Origin: Tannerella sp.
GTDB lineage: Bacteria > Bacteroidota > Bacteroidia > Bacteroidales > Tannerellaceae
Direction: 5' to 3'
Assembly (NCBI GenBank): GCA_031268395.1
Contig: JAIRXI010000079.1
Coordinates: 1 to 13,959 of the forward strand
DNA: 13,959 bases
The notes below the pieces were generated by a model. The model was given only the letters and a program-made list of their open reading frames with translations. It was not told the DNA's origin and ran no database searches. Each line of letters begins with the position of its first letter. Within the stretch, counting starts at the first letter, position 1. Below, piece after piece: positions 1 through 8,142 of this stretch. The translations under genes and the position numbers were made by a program.

Positions 1-171
1 AGGAACGAAGCAATCGCAGTAGCGGAAAGCTTAGCTGTTTACTTCTACGTTTATATCAACCGGATGAATGAAACGAATAACCGTATCAAGCGGCTCAAAA
101 AAAAGAATCAGCATAAATTTCAATATAAAATAACAGTAAAAAAATTTCAAGATGAGAACAAAGACAATTAG
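1..171 (+). CDS. Possible 3' end of an upstream gene (partial, unidentified)
   Basis: Frame 1 is open from the window edge to a TAG at 169-171, giving about 56 residues with no start codon visible near the edge. The first 20 residues are fairly hydrophobic with several Tyr and Ala, and are followed by a Lys/Arg/Asn-rich tail. That would suit the C-terminus of a membrane-anchored or basic protein, but I recognise no family. The last third is A-rich and looks more like intergenic DNA. If real, it overlaps the start of the OsmC-like lipoprotein gene by 20 bases, implying co-transcription. An open run of this length can occur by chance, so this is a weak call. Confidence 0.3.
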   Translation, partial: RNEAIAVAESLAVYFYVYINRMNETNNRIKRLKKKNQHKFQYKITVKKFQDENKDN

Positions 172-1435
172 ACCATTCCGTATTTTATCTGCCATCCTGG
201 TGGCAGTGTTTGTAACCCTTTCCTGCACCCGGCATCAGGCCGGCGACGGCGTGACGCTGCCCGATTTTCAGCAGCGTCGCCTGGCTGCGCTCCGGGCGCT
301 CGAAAAAACGCCTTCCGACCGGATTCAACCCATCCGCCTAGAAGTCCGCACCACGGCCGAACAGCGTGCCGGCGTGCGCCGCATCCGCATCCGCGGACAT
401 CAGATCATCAGCGACAGCGACTACTCGTTTGCCGGCTACAGCCTCGGCCCCGGCTCGCCCGAATCGTCGCTCACCGCCATCGCCAGCGACCTGGCCGACG
501 CCTTCCTCAGTCAGGCCGCCCTCCAGGGCGTGCCCGTCGACTCGCTCGGCGTATCCATCACCAGCCGCCGCGATTCGGTACCGCCCGCCGTGCGGATCGT
601 TCATCCGCACAACCTGCTTTACACGATCTATGTGAAGTCGCCGGCCACCGACACGCAGCTGGAAGAAATCCGCCTGCTTGCCGAACAGCATTCGCCCGCC
701 TTCAACATCGCGTCGGTCAGGCAAGCCGTCAGCGGCGACATTGATTACGTGCAAACGCCGTGGGACCTGACCTTCGAGCCGCCCTATCAGCCCGGGCTGC
801 GCGAATACCTCAAATACAAGCGGGCGGCCCTGCTGGCCCGCTCCGGACGCCGGCAGGCCGCCGACAGCAACCGCCGCAACCCGGCCGGCGAACCGTCGCA
901 GCGTCAGCCCGACACGGCGAATCTCCCGGCCGCGCAGGAGCCGCAGCCCCAGCTCGACCGCCTGCATGTGGAAATCGACCCCGTTTCGGGTGCGCGCAAG
1001 GTGCATATCCGTCATTTCAACTTTATTCACGACCACTCGCCGCTGTATGCAGGCCAGGACCTCGGCCCCAGTTCGCTGGAACACCAGCTGGGCGCCCTCA
1101 CGAGCTGCATCACCCACATCACCGAGATTCAGGCCGCCTCGCGCGAAATAACGCTCGACACCCTCTACGTGACCGCCGAAGCCCTTTACGACCCGCGCGC
1201 AGGCCGGCCGGGTTTTGAAGACATTCCGGCCTGGCCATACGATATTCATTATACCGTACATTACCGCTCGCCCCACAGCTACGACGAAATCGTCGCCCTG
1301 CGCGACGCCGTCGAAGCGGTGTGCCCGATCTACAACCTCTTTCTTTCCGAACAGAAAATAGAAGGGCGCATCGTGCGCGACAACCCGGATGCTTACCGTC
1401 TCCATCCGCAGTTTTATTATCACTATAAAGATTAA
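152..1435 (+). CDS. Lipoprotein with two tandem OsmC-like domains
   Basis: The 427-residue product starts with a basic N-terminus, a hydrophobic stretch and a lipobox (TLSC, Cys25), so it should be a lipoprotein outside the cytoplasm. Residues about 61-190 and about 268-400 align with each other and with the OsmC/Ohr fold. The second copy has the GPSSLEHQLGALTSC helix (Cys319) and a CPIYNLF motif (Cys391), the two positions of the OsmC redox cysteines. In the first copy the equivalents are Asp113 and Ser181, so it is probably redox-dead. A Pro/Gln/Arg-rich linker (about 190-267) joins the two. OsmC/Ohr proteins reduce organic hydroperoxides, normally in the cytoplasm as small single-domain dimers; a lipidated tandem form is unusual. 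The gene is visibly richer in G+C than its neighbours. It lies 12 bases before the S9 peptidase gene. Domain assignment is by motif reading; peroxidase activity is inference. Confidence 0.8.
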   Translation: MRTKTIRPFRILSAILVAVFVTLSCTRHQAGDGVTLPDFQQRRLAALRALEKTPSDRIQPIRLEVRTTAEQRAGVRRIRIRGHQIISDSDYSFAGYSLGPGSPESSLTAIASDLADAFLSQAALQGVPVDSLGVSITSRRDSVPPAVRIVHPHNLLYTIYVKSPATDTQLEEIRLLAEQHSPAFNIASVRQAVSGDIDYVQTPWDLTFEPPYQPGLREYLKYKRAALLARSGRRQAADSNRRNPAGEPSQRQPDTANLPAAQEPQPQLDRLHVEIDPVSGARKVHIRHFNFIHDHSPLYAGQDLGPSSLEHQLGALTSCITHITEIQAASREITLDTLYVTAEALYDPRAGRPGFEDIPAWPYDIHYTVHYRSPHSYDEIVALRDAVEAVCPIYNLFLSEQKIEGRIVRDNPDAYRLHPQFYYHYKD

Positions 1436-1447
1436 GAATACATCATT

Positions 1448-3475
1448 ATGAACAGAAAAATTGTTTTGTTTGTCATACCTTTTGTTTTGACGGTTTTGAC
1501 GGCGGCGGCTCAGTCCGCCGCCCGAAAACCGGTTGGCAGCGATTTCTTCACACAGGTGAAACGCATCGCAAACCTCAACATCTCGGACGGCAACATCTTC
1601 TTTACCGTCAGTCAGGCCGACCGGGAAAAGAACAGCTATTCGACCGCCCTCTATCAGCTGGTCGATAATCGGCCGGTGAAGATCGCCAAAGACGTTTCCG
1701 ACTATTTCTTTCAGGACGGCGGAATTATTTTCAGGGAAAGAAGAGAAAGCGCCCGCGACAGCAGAAGCGCCGAACTCGAAGAGCCTCCGTCAACCGCTTT
1801 CTTGAAACTGGACTCCGGTTACGGCGAAGCGGACGAATGGCTGAAGCTGCCCTTCCTGGCCGCCCAAATCGAATGGATCGAAAAAGACGTATTCTTCTAT
1901 ACCTCTTCTTATCACCGCAACCCGGATAAAAGCCGGAACTGGCATATTTACGACGAACTGCCCTTCTGGTCGAACGGCAGAGGCGATGTCAGCGGCCGGC
2001 GCACGCACCTTTATTTCTATCATAAGGGCGAAAGCCGGCTACTGTCCGACACGCTGGCGTCAGTTTCGAGCCTCCGGTTAAGTCCCGATAAAAAAACGCT
2101 GGTCTATACGCTCAAGCCGGCATGGTACGGCAAACAGCCCGAAGGCAACGTGCTGGTAACGCTCGACGTCGCGTCGCTCGAAAAAAAGGAATGGAACCTG
2201 TTCGACCGGGCGTCGTATGGCAACATCATCTTTCTCAACAGCGACGAAATCGTACTGACCGTCAACCGCAGCCTGGAGCATGACAGAATTGAAAACGCCG
2301 CCATCTACCGCCTCCATCTCCGTACCGGTCAACCGACGCTGATCAACGACGGCGCACGCTATGCCGTCGGCAACAGCATCGGATCGGATGTGGGCGGAGG
2401 AGGCCGGCCGGAAATTACGTTCGACGACAAAGGCATCCGTTTCGTTACGACCGACGTCGATTATGCGCCGCTCGTTCACCTGGCCTGGAACGGCGCCGTC
2501 ACGCCCCTGTCGAAGGGACGTATTTCGATCGGGGAATACCAGCCTTACCGGGACGGTTTTCTCGCCATCGGCCTCGAAGAACAGCAGGGAGCCGAAATCT
2601 ATTTCATCGACAAAAAAGGAAATGCTGCGCCGCTGACGGCCATCAACAGGCCGGTTTTTGATGAGTACGACATCGTAAAACCCGTCGAAATAAAGTACAC
2701 CGGCAACACAGGCCGTGAACTGAACGGGTATGTCCTCCCGCCCGCCCATTACGAAAAAGGGCGGAAATACCCCGCCATACTCGACATTCACGGCGGCCCG
2801 AGAACGGCTTACGGTACGGTTTTCTTCCACGAAATGCAATACTGGGCCAGCGAAGGCTATGCCGTATTCTTCACCAACCCGGCGGGCAGTTCGGGACGCG
2901 GCTCGGCGTTTTCCGACATCCGCGGCAAGGTGGGCGAAACCGACTACGACGACCTGATCGCTTTTACCGACGCCGTGCTTGCGCAGACCGACTTCATCGA
3001 CGCCGACCGCCTGGGCGTGACCGGCGGTTCCTACGGCGGACTGATGACCAACTGGATCATCGGGCAAACCGACCGTTTCAAGGCGGCGGCTTCCCAGCGC
3101 GGCATCTCGTCGTGGCTCTCGTTCAGCAATACCAGCGATATAGGTTACAGTTTTACTTATACTTACTGGGGCACGGACATCTGGAAAAACGGGCAGCGGC
3201 TCTGGGACGCTTCGCCGCTGAAATATGCCGACAGGGTGAAAACGCCCACGCTCTTTATTCACAGCGAACAGGATTACCGCTGCTGGCTGGTCGAAGGCTT
3301 GCAGATGTACAGCGCCCTGCAATATTTCGGCGTCCCGTCGCGGATCGTCGTTTTTGAAAACGAAAACCACGAACTGTCGCGTTCGGGAAAACCGCAAAAC
3401 CGCATCAAACGCCTGGAAGAAATAAAGGGATGGTTTGACAGGTATCTGAAAGAAGACGTTTCAACTGAAAAATAG
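1448..3475 (+). CDS. Exported S9-family (prolyl oligopeptidase-like) serine peptidase
   Basis: The 675-residue product has an N-terminal signal peptide (hydrophobic core to about Ala21, no lipobox Cys), so a periplasmic location is expected. Residues about 30-400 are beta-rich and fit the propeller that gates substrate entry in S9 enzymes. Residues about 410-670 form the alpha/beta-hydrolase domain, with HGGP (448-451) for the oxyanion hole, the nucleophile elbow GGSYGG with Ser528, Asp609 in HSEQDY, and His641 in ENHEL. The triad is complete and the length is normal for the S9C (acylaminoacyl-peptidase/oligopeptidase) branch. Such enzymes cleave short peptides. Its position 12 bases after the OsmC-like gene and 51 bases before the SusC gene suggests it processes peptides brought in by that transporter. 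The exact specificity (dipeptidyl, acylaminoacyl or endopeptidase) cannot be read from the sequence. Confidence 0.9.
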   Translation: MNRKIVLFVIPFVLTVLTAAAQSAARKPVGSDFFTQVKRIANLNISDGNIFFTVSQADREKNSYSTALYQLVDNRPVKIAKDVSDYFFQDGGIIFRERRESARDSRSAELEEPPSTAFLKLDSGYGEADEWLKLPFLAAQIEWIEKDVFFYTSSYHRNPDKSRNWHIYDELPFWSNGRGDVSGRRTHLYFYHKGESRLLSDTLASVSSLRLSPDKKTLVYTLKPAWYGKQPEGNVLVTLDVASLEKKEWNLFDRASYGNIIFLNSDEIVLTVNRSLEHDRIENAAIYRLHLRTGQPTLINDGARYAVGNSIGSDVGGGGRPEITFDDKGIRFVTTDVDYAPLVHLAWNGAVTPLSKGRISIGEYQPYRDGFLAIGLEEQQGAEIYFIDKKGNAAPLTAINRPVFDEYDIVKPVEIKYTGNTGRELNGYVLPPAHYEKGRKYPAILDIHGGPRTAYGTVFFHEMQYWASEGYAVFFTNPAGSSGRGSAFSDIRGKVGETDYDDLIAFTDAVLAQTDFIDADRLGVTGGSYGGLMTNWIIGQTDRFKAAASQRGISSWLSFSNTSDIGYSFTYTYWGTDIWKNGQRLWDASPLKYADRVKTPTLFIHSEQDYRCWLVEGLQMYSALQYFGVPSRIVVFENENHELSRSGKPQNRIKRLEEIKGWFDRYLKEDVSTEK

Positions 3476-3526
3476 CGCGCCGTTGCGGGAAAATATAGTT
3501 TACAACTGTTTAAATACATCCAAGTT

Positions 3527-6500
3527 ATGATAAACATAAAAACATTTTATTGCCTGGTTCTCCTTTTCTTCCTGCCTGTTTTTACATCCGCACAGGAAGG
3601 AGGAGTGAATCTGAGCGGAACCGTAGTAGATGAGCAAACCGGCGAGGCGGTGATCGGAGCAAGCGTATCCATTTCCGGATCGCGCAGCGGGACGGTAACG
3701 GATATCGACGGGCGCTTTTCGCTGGAGGCCGGTTCGCTGCCGGTGACGGTTTCGGTGGCTTACATGGGGTATAAATATCAGGAAATGGATATTTATGACG
3801 CGGAAAATGAAATAGTGGTTTATCTAAAGGAAAACTACTATTTGCTGAACGAAATCGTCGTTGTCGGATACGGGACGCAAAACCGGAAGGAATTTACCGG
3901 TTCCGTAGCGACTGTTCAGGGAGATCACATCAAAGACCTGCCGGTTCAGAGCTTTGAGCAGGCCTTGCAGGGCAAAGCCGCCGGGGTCAGCATATCGCTG
4001 CCTACCGGTGTGCTGAATGCAGCGCCGGTGGTCAGGATAAGGGGCGTCAATTCCATTTCGCTGAGTTCGTTCCCGCTGGTAGTGGTCGACGGAATACCTG
4101 TAACCACAGGCGATATATCGACTACCCATGCGGCCAACAATCCGCTGAGCGATATCAATCCGTCGGATATTGAATCGATAGATATTCTTAAAGATGCCGC
4201 ATCGACAGCCATTTATGGCTCGCGGGCGTCGGCGGGCGTCATCCTGATTACGACCAAACAGGGTAAAGTCGGCAAAACCGTTACCACTTACGACGCATGG
4301 GTGGGCGTAACCAATGCCGTGAGGCTTCCCACGGTGCTGAACGCCCAGCAATACACCGATCTGAAGAACGAAGCCATCGCCAACCGGAACGAAATCGCCG
4401 GCCGGAACGACCCGGACGCCTATTTTCTCTCCTACCGTCCCGACGGTTCCGTCACAGATACGCGATGGCGCGACTATATTTACCGGACGGCGATCTCGCA
4501 CAATCATACGGCCGGCATTTCGGGAGGGACGGAAAAGACGCGGTTCTATTTTTCCGCCAATTATTCCGACCAGGAAGGTTTTCTGGTGGGAAACGACTAC
4601 ACGCGGAAAAGCATGCGCTTCAATATAGACAATAAAGTAACACAGTGGCTCAACCTTACCGGAGGAGGCTCGTATGGGGTTACGTCCAACCGGTCGTTCG
4701 ATTCCGGAAGCTTGCCGGGCGAGTCGATGACGACCACCGGCGTTACCCGTCTGGCGCTGGTGTTGCCGCCCAATGTGCCGGCATACAATGCCGACGGAAG
4801 CTTTAACGTGAATCCGGCCAGCAACGGCACGCTGGGGAAAGGCAACAATACGGCCAATATTCCGCTCTACAATCCGGTTTCGCTGTTTGCGCTCACTTCC
4901 AATCAATCGGAGAACAGTCATTTCAACGGCAACATGGCACTCGCCATTCATCCTTTCAAACAGGTTGAGATCAAAACACTGTATGCCCTCGACCGCCTGA
5001 AACGGGACGATCATACCTGGGGCAGTCCCGATCTGGGATCAGATTCGTACGGTTCGGGCGGTTCGGCTACCGCTATTTCCGATTTGCGTCAGCACGAAAC
5101 ATGGACCAATACGGTCCGTTACAGCGACCGGTTCGGCCTGAAGCATCATCTGAGCGCACTCGCGGGATCTGATTTGCAGAAAATCCTGCGTTCTTCGTGG
5201 GGCGCGCGGGCAACGCAGGCCTCGGACAACTTTTTTGAATACTATCAGGGCGGCTGGGGAAATATTGCGGCCACAGGCAACAGCATGGGGGAACGGTTTT
5301 TTTCTTCCTTCTTTGCCAGGTTGAGTTACGATTTCAACGAACGGTACTTCATCACCGGAAATTTCCGCAGAGACGGCAACTCGGCGCTGGCCGTCGGGAA
5401 AAAATACGGCAACTTCGGCGGCATTTCCGGCAGTTGGCTGCTGTCGGAAGAGGCCTTCTTCAAGACGCTGAATGTCGCGCCTCTGCTCAGCAATGTGAAA
5501 CTGTCGGCCAGCTGGGGACGAGTCGGAAACGGAAACCTGTCGAACGATTACAGTTCGTATGATTTATATTCGGCGTCCCTGTATGGCAACGCCGCCACAT
5601 GGTCCATCACCCAGCAGGGCAATTCCGAACTGAGCTGGGAGACCAGCGACCAGACCAATCTCAGTTTAAGTTTCAACGCGCTGCGAAACAGGCTGGCCGT
5701 CGAAGCGGCTTATTTCAACAACAATGTGAACGGATTAATACTCAGTTCTCCTCAGTCGCCCTCCAAAGGGATTCCCGACAATGCCATCCTTGCCAATGTC
5801 GGATCGCTGTATAACCGCGGCGTTGAACTGTCGGCCGACGCACATGTGATCGAATCGAGAATACTGTCGTGGAACGTATCCTTCAATCTGACGACTGTTG
5901 CGAACAAGGTAACTTCTCTTGCCGAAGGCAATGAAGACATCATCGGCTCGACCGGCAGCGGGAATACCAACATCACCCGTGCAGGCGAGCCGATCGGCAG
6001 TTTGTACGGACTGAAAAGCCTTTATGTAAATCCCGAAAACGGACGGCGCGTATTCCTCAATGCGGCCGGCGAAGAAGTTCAGTACGACGGCGTCAGCGCA
6101 TGGTCGTATCTCGACGGCCGCCCGGCTGCCGCACTGACGGGAGTCGACTACTATGTGCTCGGTAACGCCCTGCCCAAATGGTACGGCGGATTGAACAGCC
6201 ACCTGCGATACAGGCGCTTCGATCTGGACTTGCAGTTTACGTATGCCGGCGGCCACCGCGTGATGAACCGCACCCGCTCGACCCTGACCGACCAGATATT
6301 TTTCAACAATTCCACAGAAATACTGGACCGCTGGACCACTCCCGGACAGCAAACCGATGTGCCGCGGGCCGTCAACGGCGACAGGATTTCGTTTGGCGGT
6401 TCCCTGCCCATCGCAGCGCATGTGGAGAAAGGCGATTTTCTCCGCCTGCAGAACGTTGTCCTGGCATACAATTTCTCTTCCCGCCTCCTTTCGGCCACCG

Positions 6501-6676
6501 GATTGAGCGCCGTCAGGATCTACGGACAGGTCAGCAACGCATTCCTGTTCACCGGATATACCGGCACAGACCCGGAAGTTTCGGCCAACGGCAATTCCAA
6601 CACCACGCCAGGCGTCGAATACAATACCGCCGGCCTCGGGCGAACCTTTACGCTCGGAATCAATGTCAAATTTTAA
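3527..6676 (+). CDS. SusC/RagA-family TonB-dependent outer-membrane transporter
   Basis: The 1049-residue product has a signal peptide ending near SAQ (21-23). A carboxypeptidase-regulatory-like beta-sandwich domain follows (about 27-101, with SGTVVDEQTGEAVIGASV), then the SusC signature EIVVVGYG (109-116), a plug domain (about 120-245, with VRIRGVNS, VVVDGIP and DIESIDILKDAAS) and a long 22-strand-type barrel ending in an aromatic Phe (LGINVKF). This is the standard SusC architecture without the STN anti-sigma-interacting domain, so trans-envelope signalling through it is not expected. SusC proteins pair with a SusD lid and import oligosaccharides or, as in RagAB, peptides, powered by TonB. 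With a peptidase and no glycoside hydrolase beside it, peptide import is a reasonable guess. The 51-base gap before it holds no clear TAnnTTTG promoter, so read-through from upstream is likely. Confidence 0.95.
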   Translation: MINIKTFYCLVLLFFLPVFTSAQEGGVNLSGTVVDEQTGEAVIGASVSISGSRSGTVTDIDGRFSLEAGSLPVTVSVAYMGYKYQEMDIYDAENEIVVYLKENYYLLNEIVVVGYGTQNRKEFTGSVATVQGDHIKDLPVQSFEQALQGKAAGVSISLPTGVLNAAPVVRIRGVNSISLSSFPLVVVDGIPVTTGDISTTHAANNPLSDINPSDIESIDILKDAASTAIYGSRASAGVILITTKQGKVGKTVTTYDAWVGVTNAVRLPTVLNAQQYTDLKNEAIANRNEIAGRNDPDAYFLSYRPDGSVTDTRWRDYIYRTAISHNHTAGISGGTEKTRFYFSANYSDQEGFLVGNDYTRKSMRFNIDNKVTQWLNLTGGGSYGVTSNRSFDSGSLPGESMTTTGVTRLALVLPPNVPAYNADGSFNVNPASNGTLGKGNNTANIPLYNPVSLFALTSNQSENSHFNGNMALAIHPFKQVEIKTLYALDRLKRDDHTWGSPDLGSDSYGSGGSATAISDLRQHETWTNTVRYSDRFGLKHHLSALAGSDLQKILRSSWGARATQASDNFFEYYQGGWGNIAATGNSMGERFFSSFFARLSYDFNERYFITGNFRRDGNSALAVGKKYGNFGGISGSWLLSEEAFFKTLNVAPLLSNVKLSASWGRVGNGNLSNDYSSYDLYSASLYGNAATWSITQQGNSELSWETSDQTNLSLSFNALRNRLAVEAAYFNNNVNGLILSSPQSPSKGIPDNAILANVGSLYNRGVELSADAHVIESRILSWNVSFNLTTVANKVTSLAEGNEDIIGSTGSGNTNITRAGEPIGSLYGLKSLYVNPENGRRVFLNAAGEEVQYDGVSAWSYLDGRPAAALTGVDYYVLGNALPKWYGGLNSHLRYRRFDLDLQFTYAGGHRVMNRTRSTLTDQIFFNNSTEILDRWTTPGQQTDVPRAVNGDRISFGGSLPIAAHVEKGDFLRLQNVVLAYNFSSRLLSATGLSAVRIYGQVSNAFLFTGYTGTDPEVSANGNSNTTPGVEYNTAGLGRTFTLGINVKF

Positions 6677-6686
6677 TTATTCCTCA

Positions 6687-8132
6687 ATGAAAACAACGTT
6701 ATTTCAATTATTTTCGGCCGTCGTCCTGATGGTTCCGGTATGTTCATGCAATGATTTACTGGACACGACGTCCAAAACATCGCTCAGTTCGGCCAGCGTC
6801 TTCGACACGCCGGACAGGATCGAAGCCTTAGTGAACGGCGCATACAAATCGCTCAAAAGCGCCGATCTCTACAGCGGGCGACTGCTGCACTGCAACGACC
6901 TGCGCGGAGAAGAATTTATCTGCCTGACCGAAAATTCACTGGGCGGCGGATATGCATGGCAGCAAAACCTGTCGAGCACAACAGGCGAAGTGAACAGCAT
7001 CTGGTCTCAGGCATACCGGCTTATCAACAATGCAAACATCCTGATTGCCGGATTATCCCGGTCCGAAGGGATTCTTTCCGACGAAGCCAAAAAGAACTAT
7101 GCCGGCGAAGCGCATTTCCTTCGGGCGCTGGCCTATTTTACACTGGTAACAACCTATGCCCGCCCTTACACGGATGGCGACGGAAATAACCGTGGCGTAC
7201 CTCTCCGCCTGCTGCCGGAATCGACTTCCGAAAACAACGATCTGGAGCGGAGCGACGTAAAAATTATCTACGAACAGATCATCAACGATCTGGATGCGGC
7301 CGAACTTTATCTGCCGGAACAGTATGCAACCGCTTTGCAGAACACCGTGCGCGCACATAAAAACACCGCCATCGCGCTGAAGACAAGGGTGTACCTGAGC
7401 AAACACGATTTTGCCGGGGTAAGGGAAGAAGCGCGAAAAATAGTGGCGCAGGAACAGGCGCCGTTTTCTTCCGTTTCGGGCGTGCAGCATCAGTTACAAA
7501 GCAATATCACCGAAATCTTTTCATCCGATTACACGACCGGCGAATCGATTTTTTCCATGCCGATGTCTGCTGCCGATCCTCCGTCGGGTTCGGCGCTGGC
7601 CACAGTGTATCACAGCGCGCCGAACTATGCGCTGAACCATACGGCGCCGGGCATTCTCACGGCCTCCGAATGGACAGACACGGACGCCCGCCGCTCATTC
7701 GTCAGGGAACAGGCCGGTCTGTATTATCTCACCAAGTTCTCCAAAGTCAGCCCGGCCATCGACTATATCCCCGTGATCCGTTACGCGGAAGTCCTGCTCA
7801 ATTATGCCGAAGCCGAGATCCGCGGAGGCGGCGCTGTCAGCAAGGCCATCGCGCTGCTCGAAGCGGTACGGCACCGCTCCGATCCCGGCTATCATTTCCC
7901 GGAAAGCCAGCTGACGGCAGACCGGCTCCTCCATACCATACGTATCGAGCGGCGCATCGAACTGCTGGGCGAAGGCTTCCGGTCGACCGATATTCTGCGC
8001 GACCTGCTGACATTCCCCGACAAGCCTTCCCGCAGCAGCTATACATCGCGCGAAGTGAAGCCGGACGACGAAGGATATGTATTCCCCCTGCCAAACAGCG
8101 AAATACTGACAAATAAACTTTTACTGAACTAA
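6687..8132 (+). CDS. SusD/RagB-family surface lipoprotein
   Basis: The product is 481 residues if started at the ATG at 6687. An in-frame ATG at 6663 exists but would overlap the SusC gene by 14 bases and add eight polar residues before a normal signal peptide, so 6687 is preferred. It has a lipoprotein signal ending VCSC (Cys21). Next come the SusD hallmarks: DLLDTTSKTSLSSASVF, the VNGAYKSL helix, IWSQAYRLINNANILI, and the AGEAHFLRALAYFTLVTTYA TPR helix pair. RYAEVLLNYAEAEIR and a short C-terminal segment (FPLPNSEI) complete the family pattern. The protein caps the SusC barrel on the cell surface and captures substrate. It begins 10 bases after the SusC stop and ends 10 bases before the TlpA-like gene. 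Length is within the usual range. Its ligand cannot be predicted from sequence. Confidence 0.94.
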   Translation: MKTTLFQLFSAVVLMVPVCSCNDLLDTTSKTSLSSASVFDTPDRIEALVNGAYKSLKSADLYSGRLLHCNDLRGEEFICLTENSLGGGYAWQQNLSSTTGEVNSIWSQAYRLINNANILIAGLSRSEGILSDEAKKNYAGEAHFLRALAYFTLVTTYARPYTDGDGNNRGVPLRLLPESTSENNDLERSDVKIIYEQIINDLDAAELYLPEQYATALQNTVRAHKNTAIALKTRVYLSKHDFAGVREEARKIVAQEQAPFSSVSGVQHQLQSNITEIFSSDYTTGESIFSMPMSAADPPSGSALATVYHSAPNYALNHTAPGILTASEWTDTDARRSFVREQAGLYYLTKFSKVSPAIDYIPVIRYAEVLLNYAEAEIRGGGAVSKAIALLEAVRHRSDPGYHFPESQLTADRLLHTIRIERRIELLGEGFRSTDILRDLLTFPDKPSRSSYTSREVKPDDEGYVFPLPNSEILTNKLLLN

Positions 8133-8142
8133 AAACAAATCA

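Noticed and set aside
338..1423. Long minus-strand open frame opposite the OsmC-like gene (361 codons)
   Set aside because: It is the antisense shadow of a GC-rich gene. Its translation lacks any signal peptide or family motif, while the + strand frame has a lipobox and two OsmC domains.
2078..3397. Long minus-strand open frame opposite the S9 peptidase gene (439 codons)
   Set aside because: The + strand frame carries a complete S9 catalytic triad. The antisense translation is Arg/Val/Asp-rich with no recognisable domain.
6663..8132. Earlier ATG for the SusD-type gene
   Set aside because: It overlaps the SusC stop and puts eight polar residues before the lipoprotein signal; the ATG at 6687 gives a standard one.
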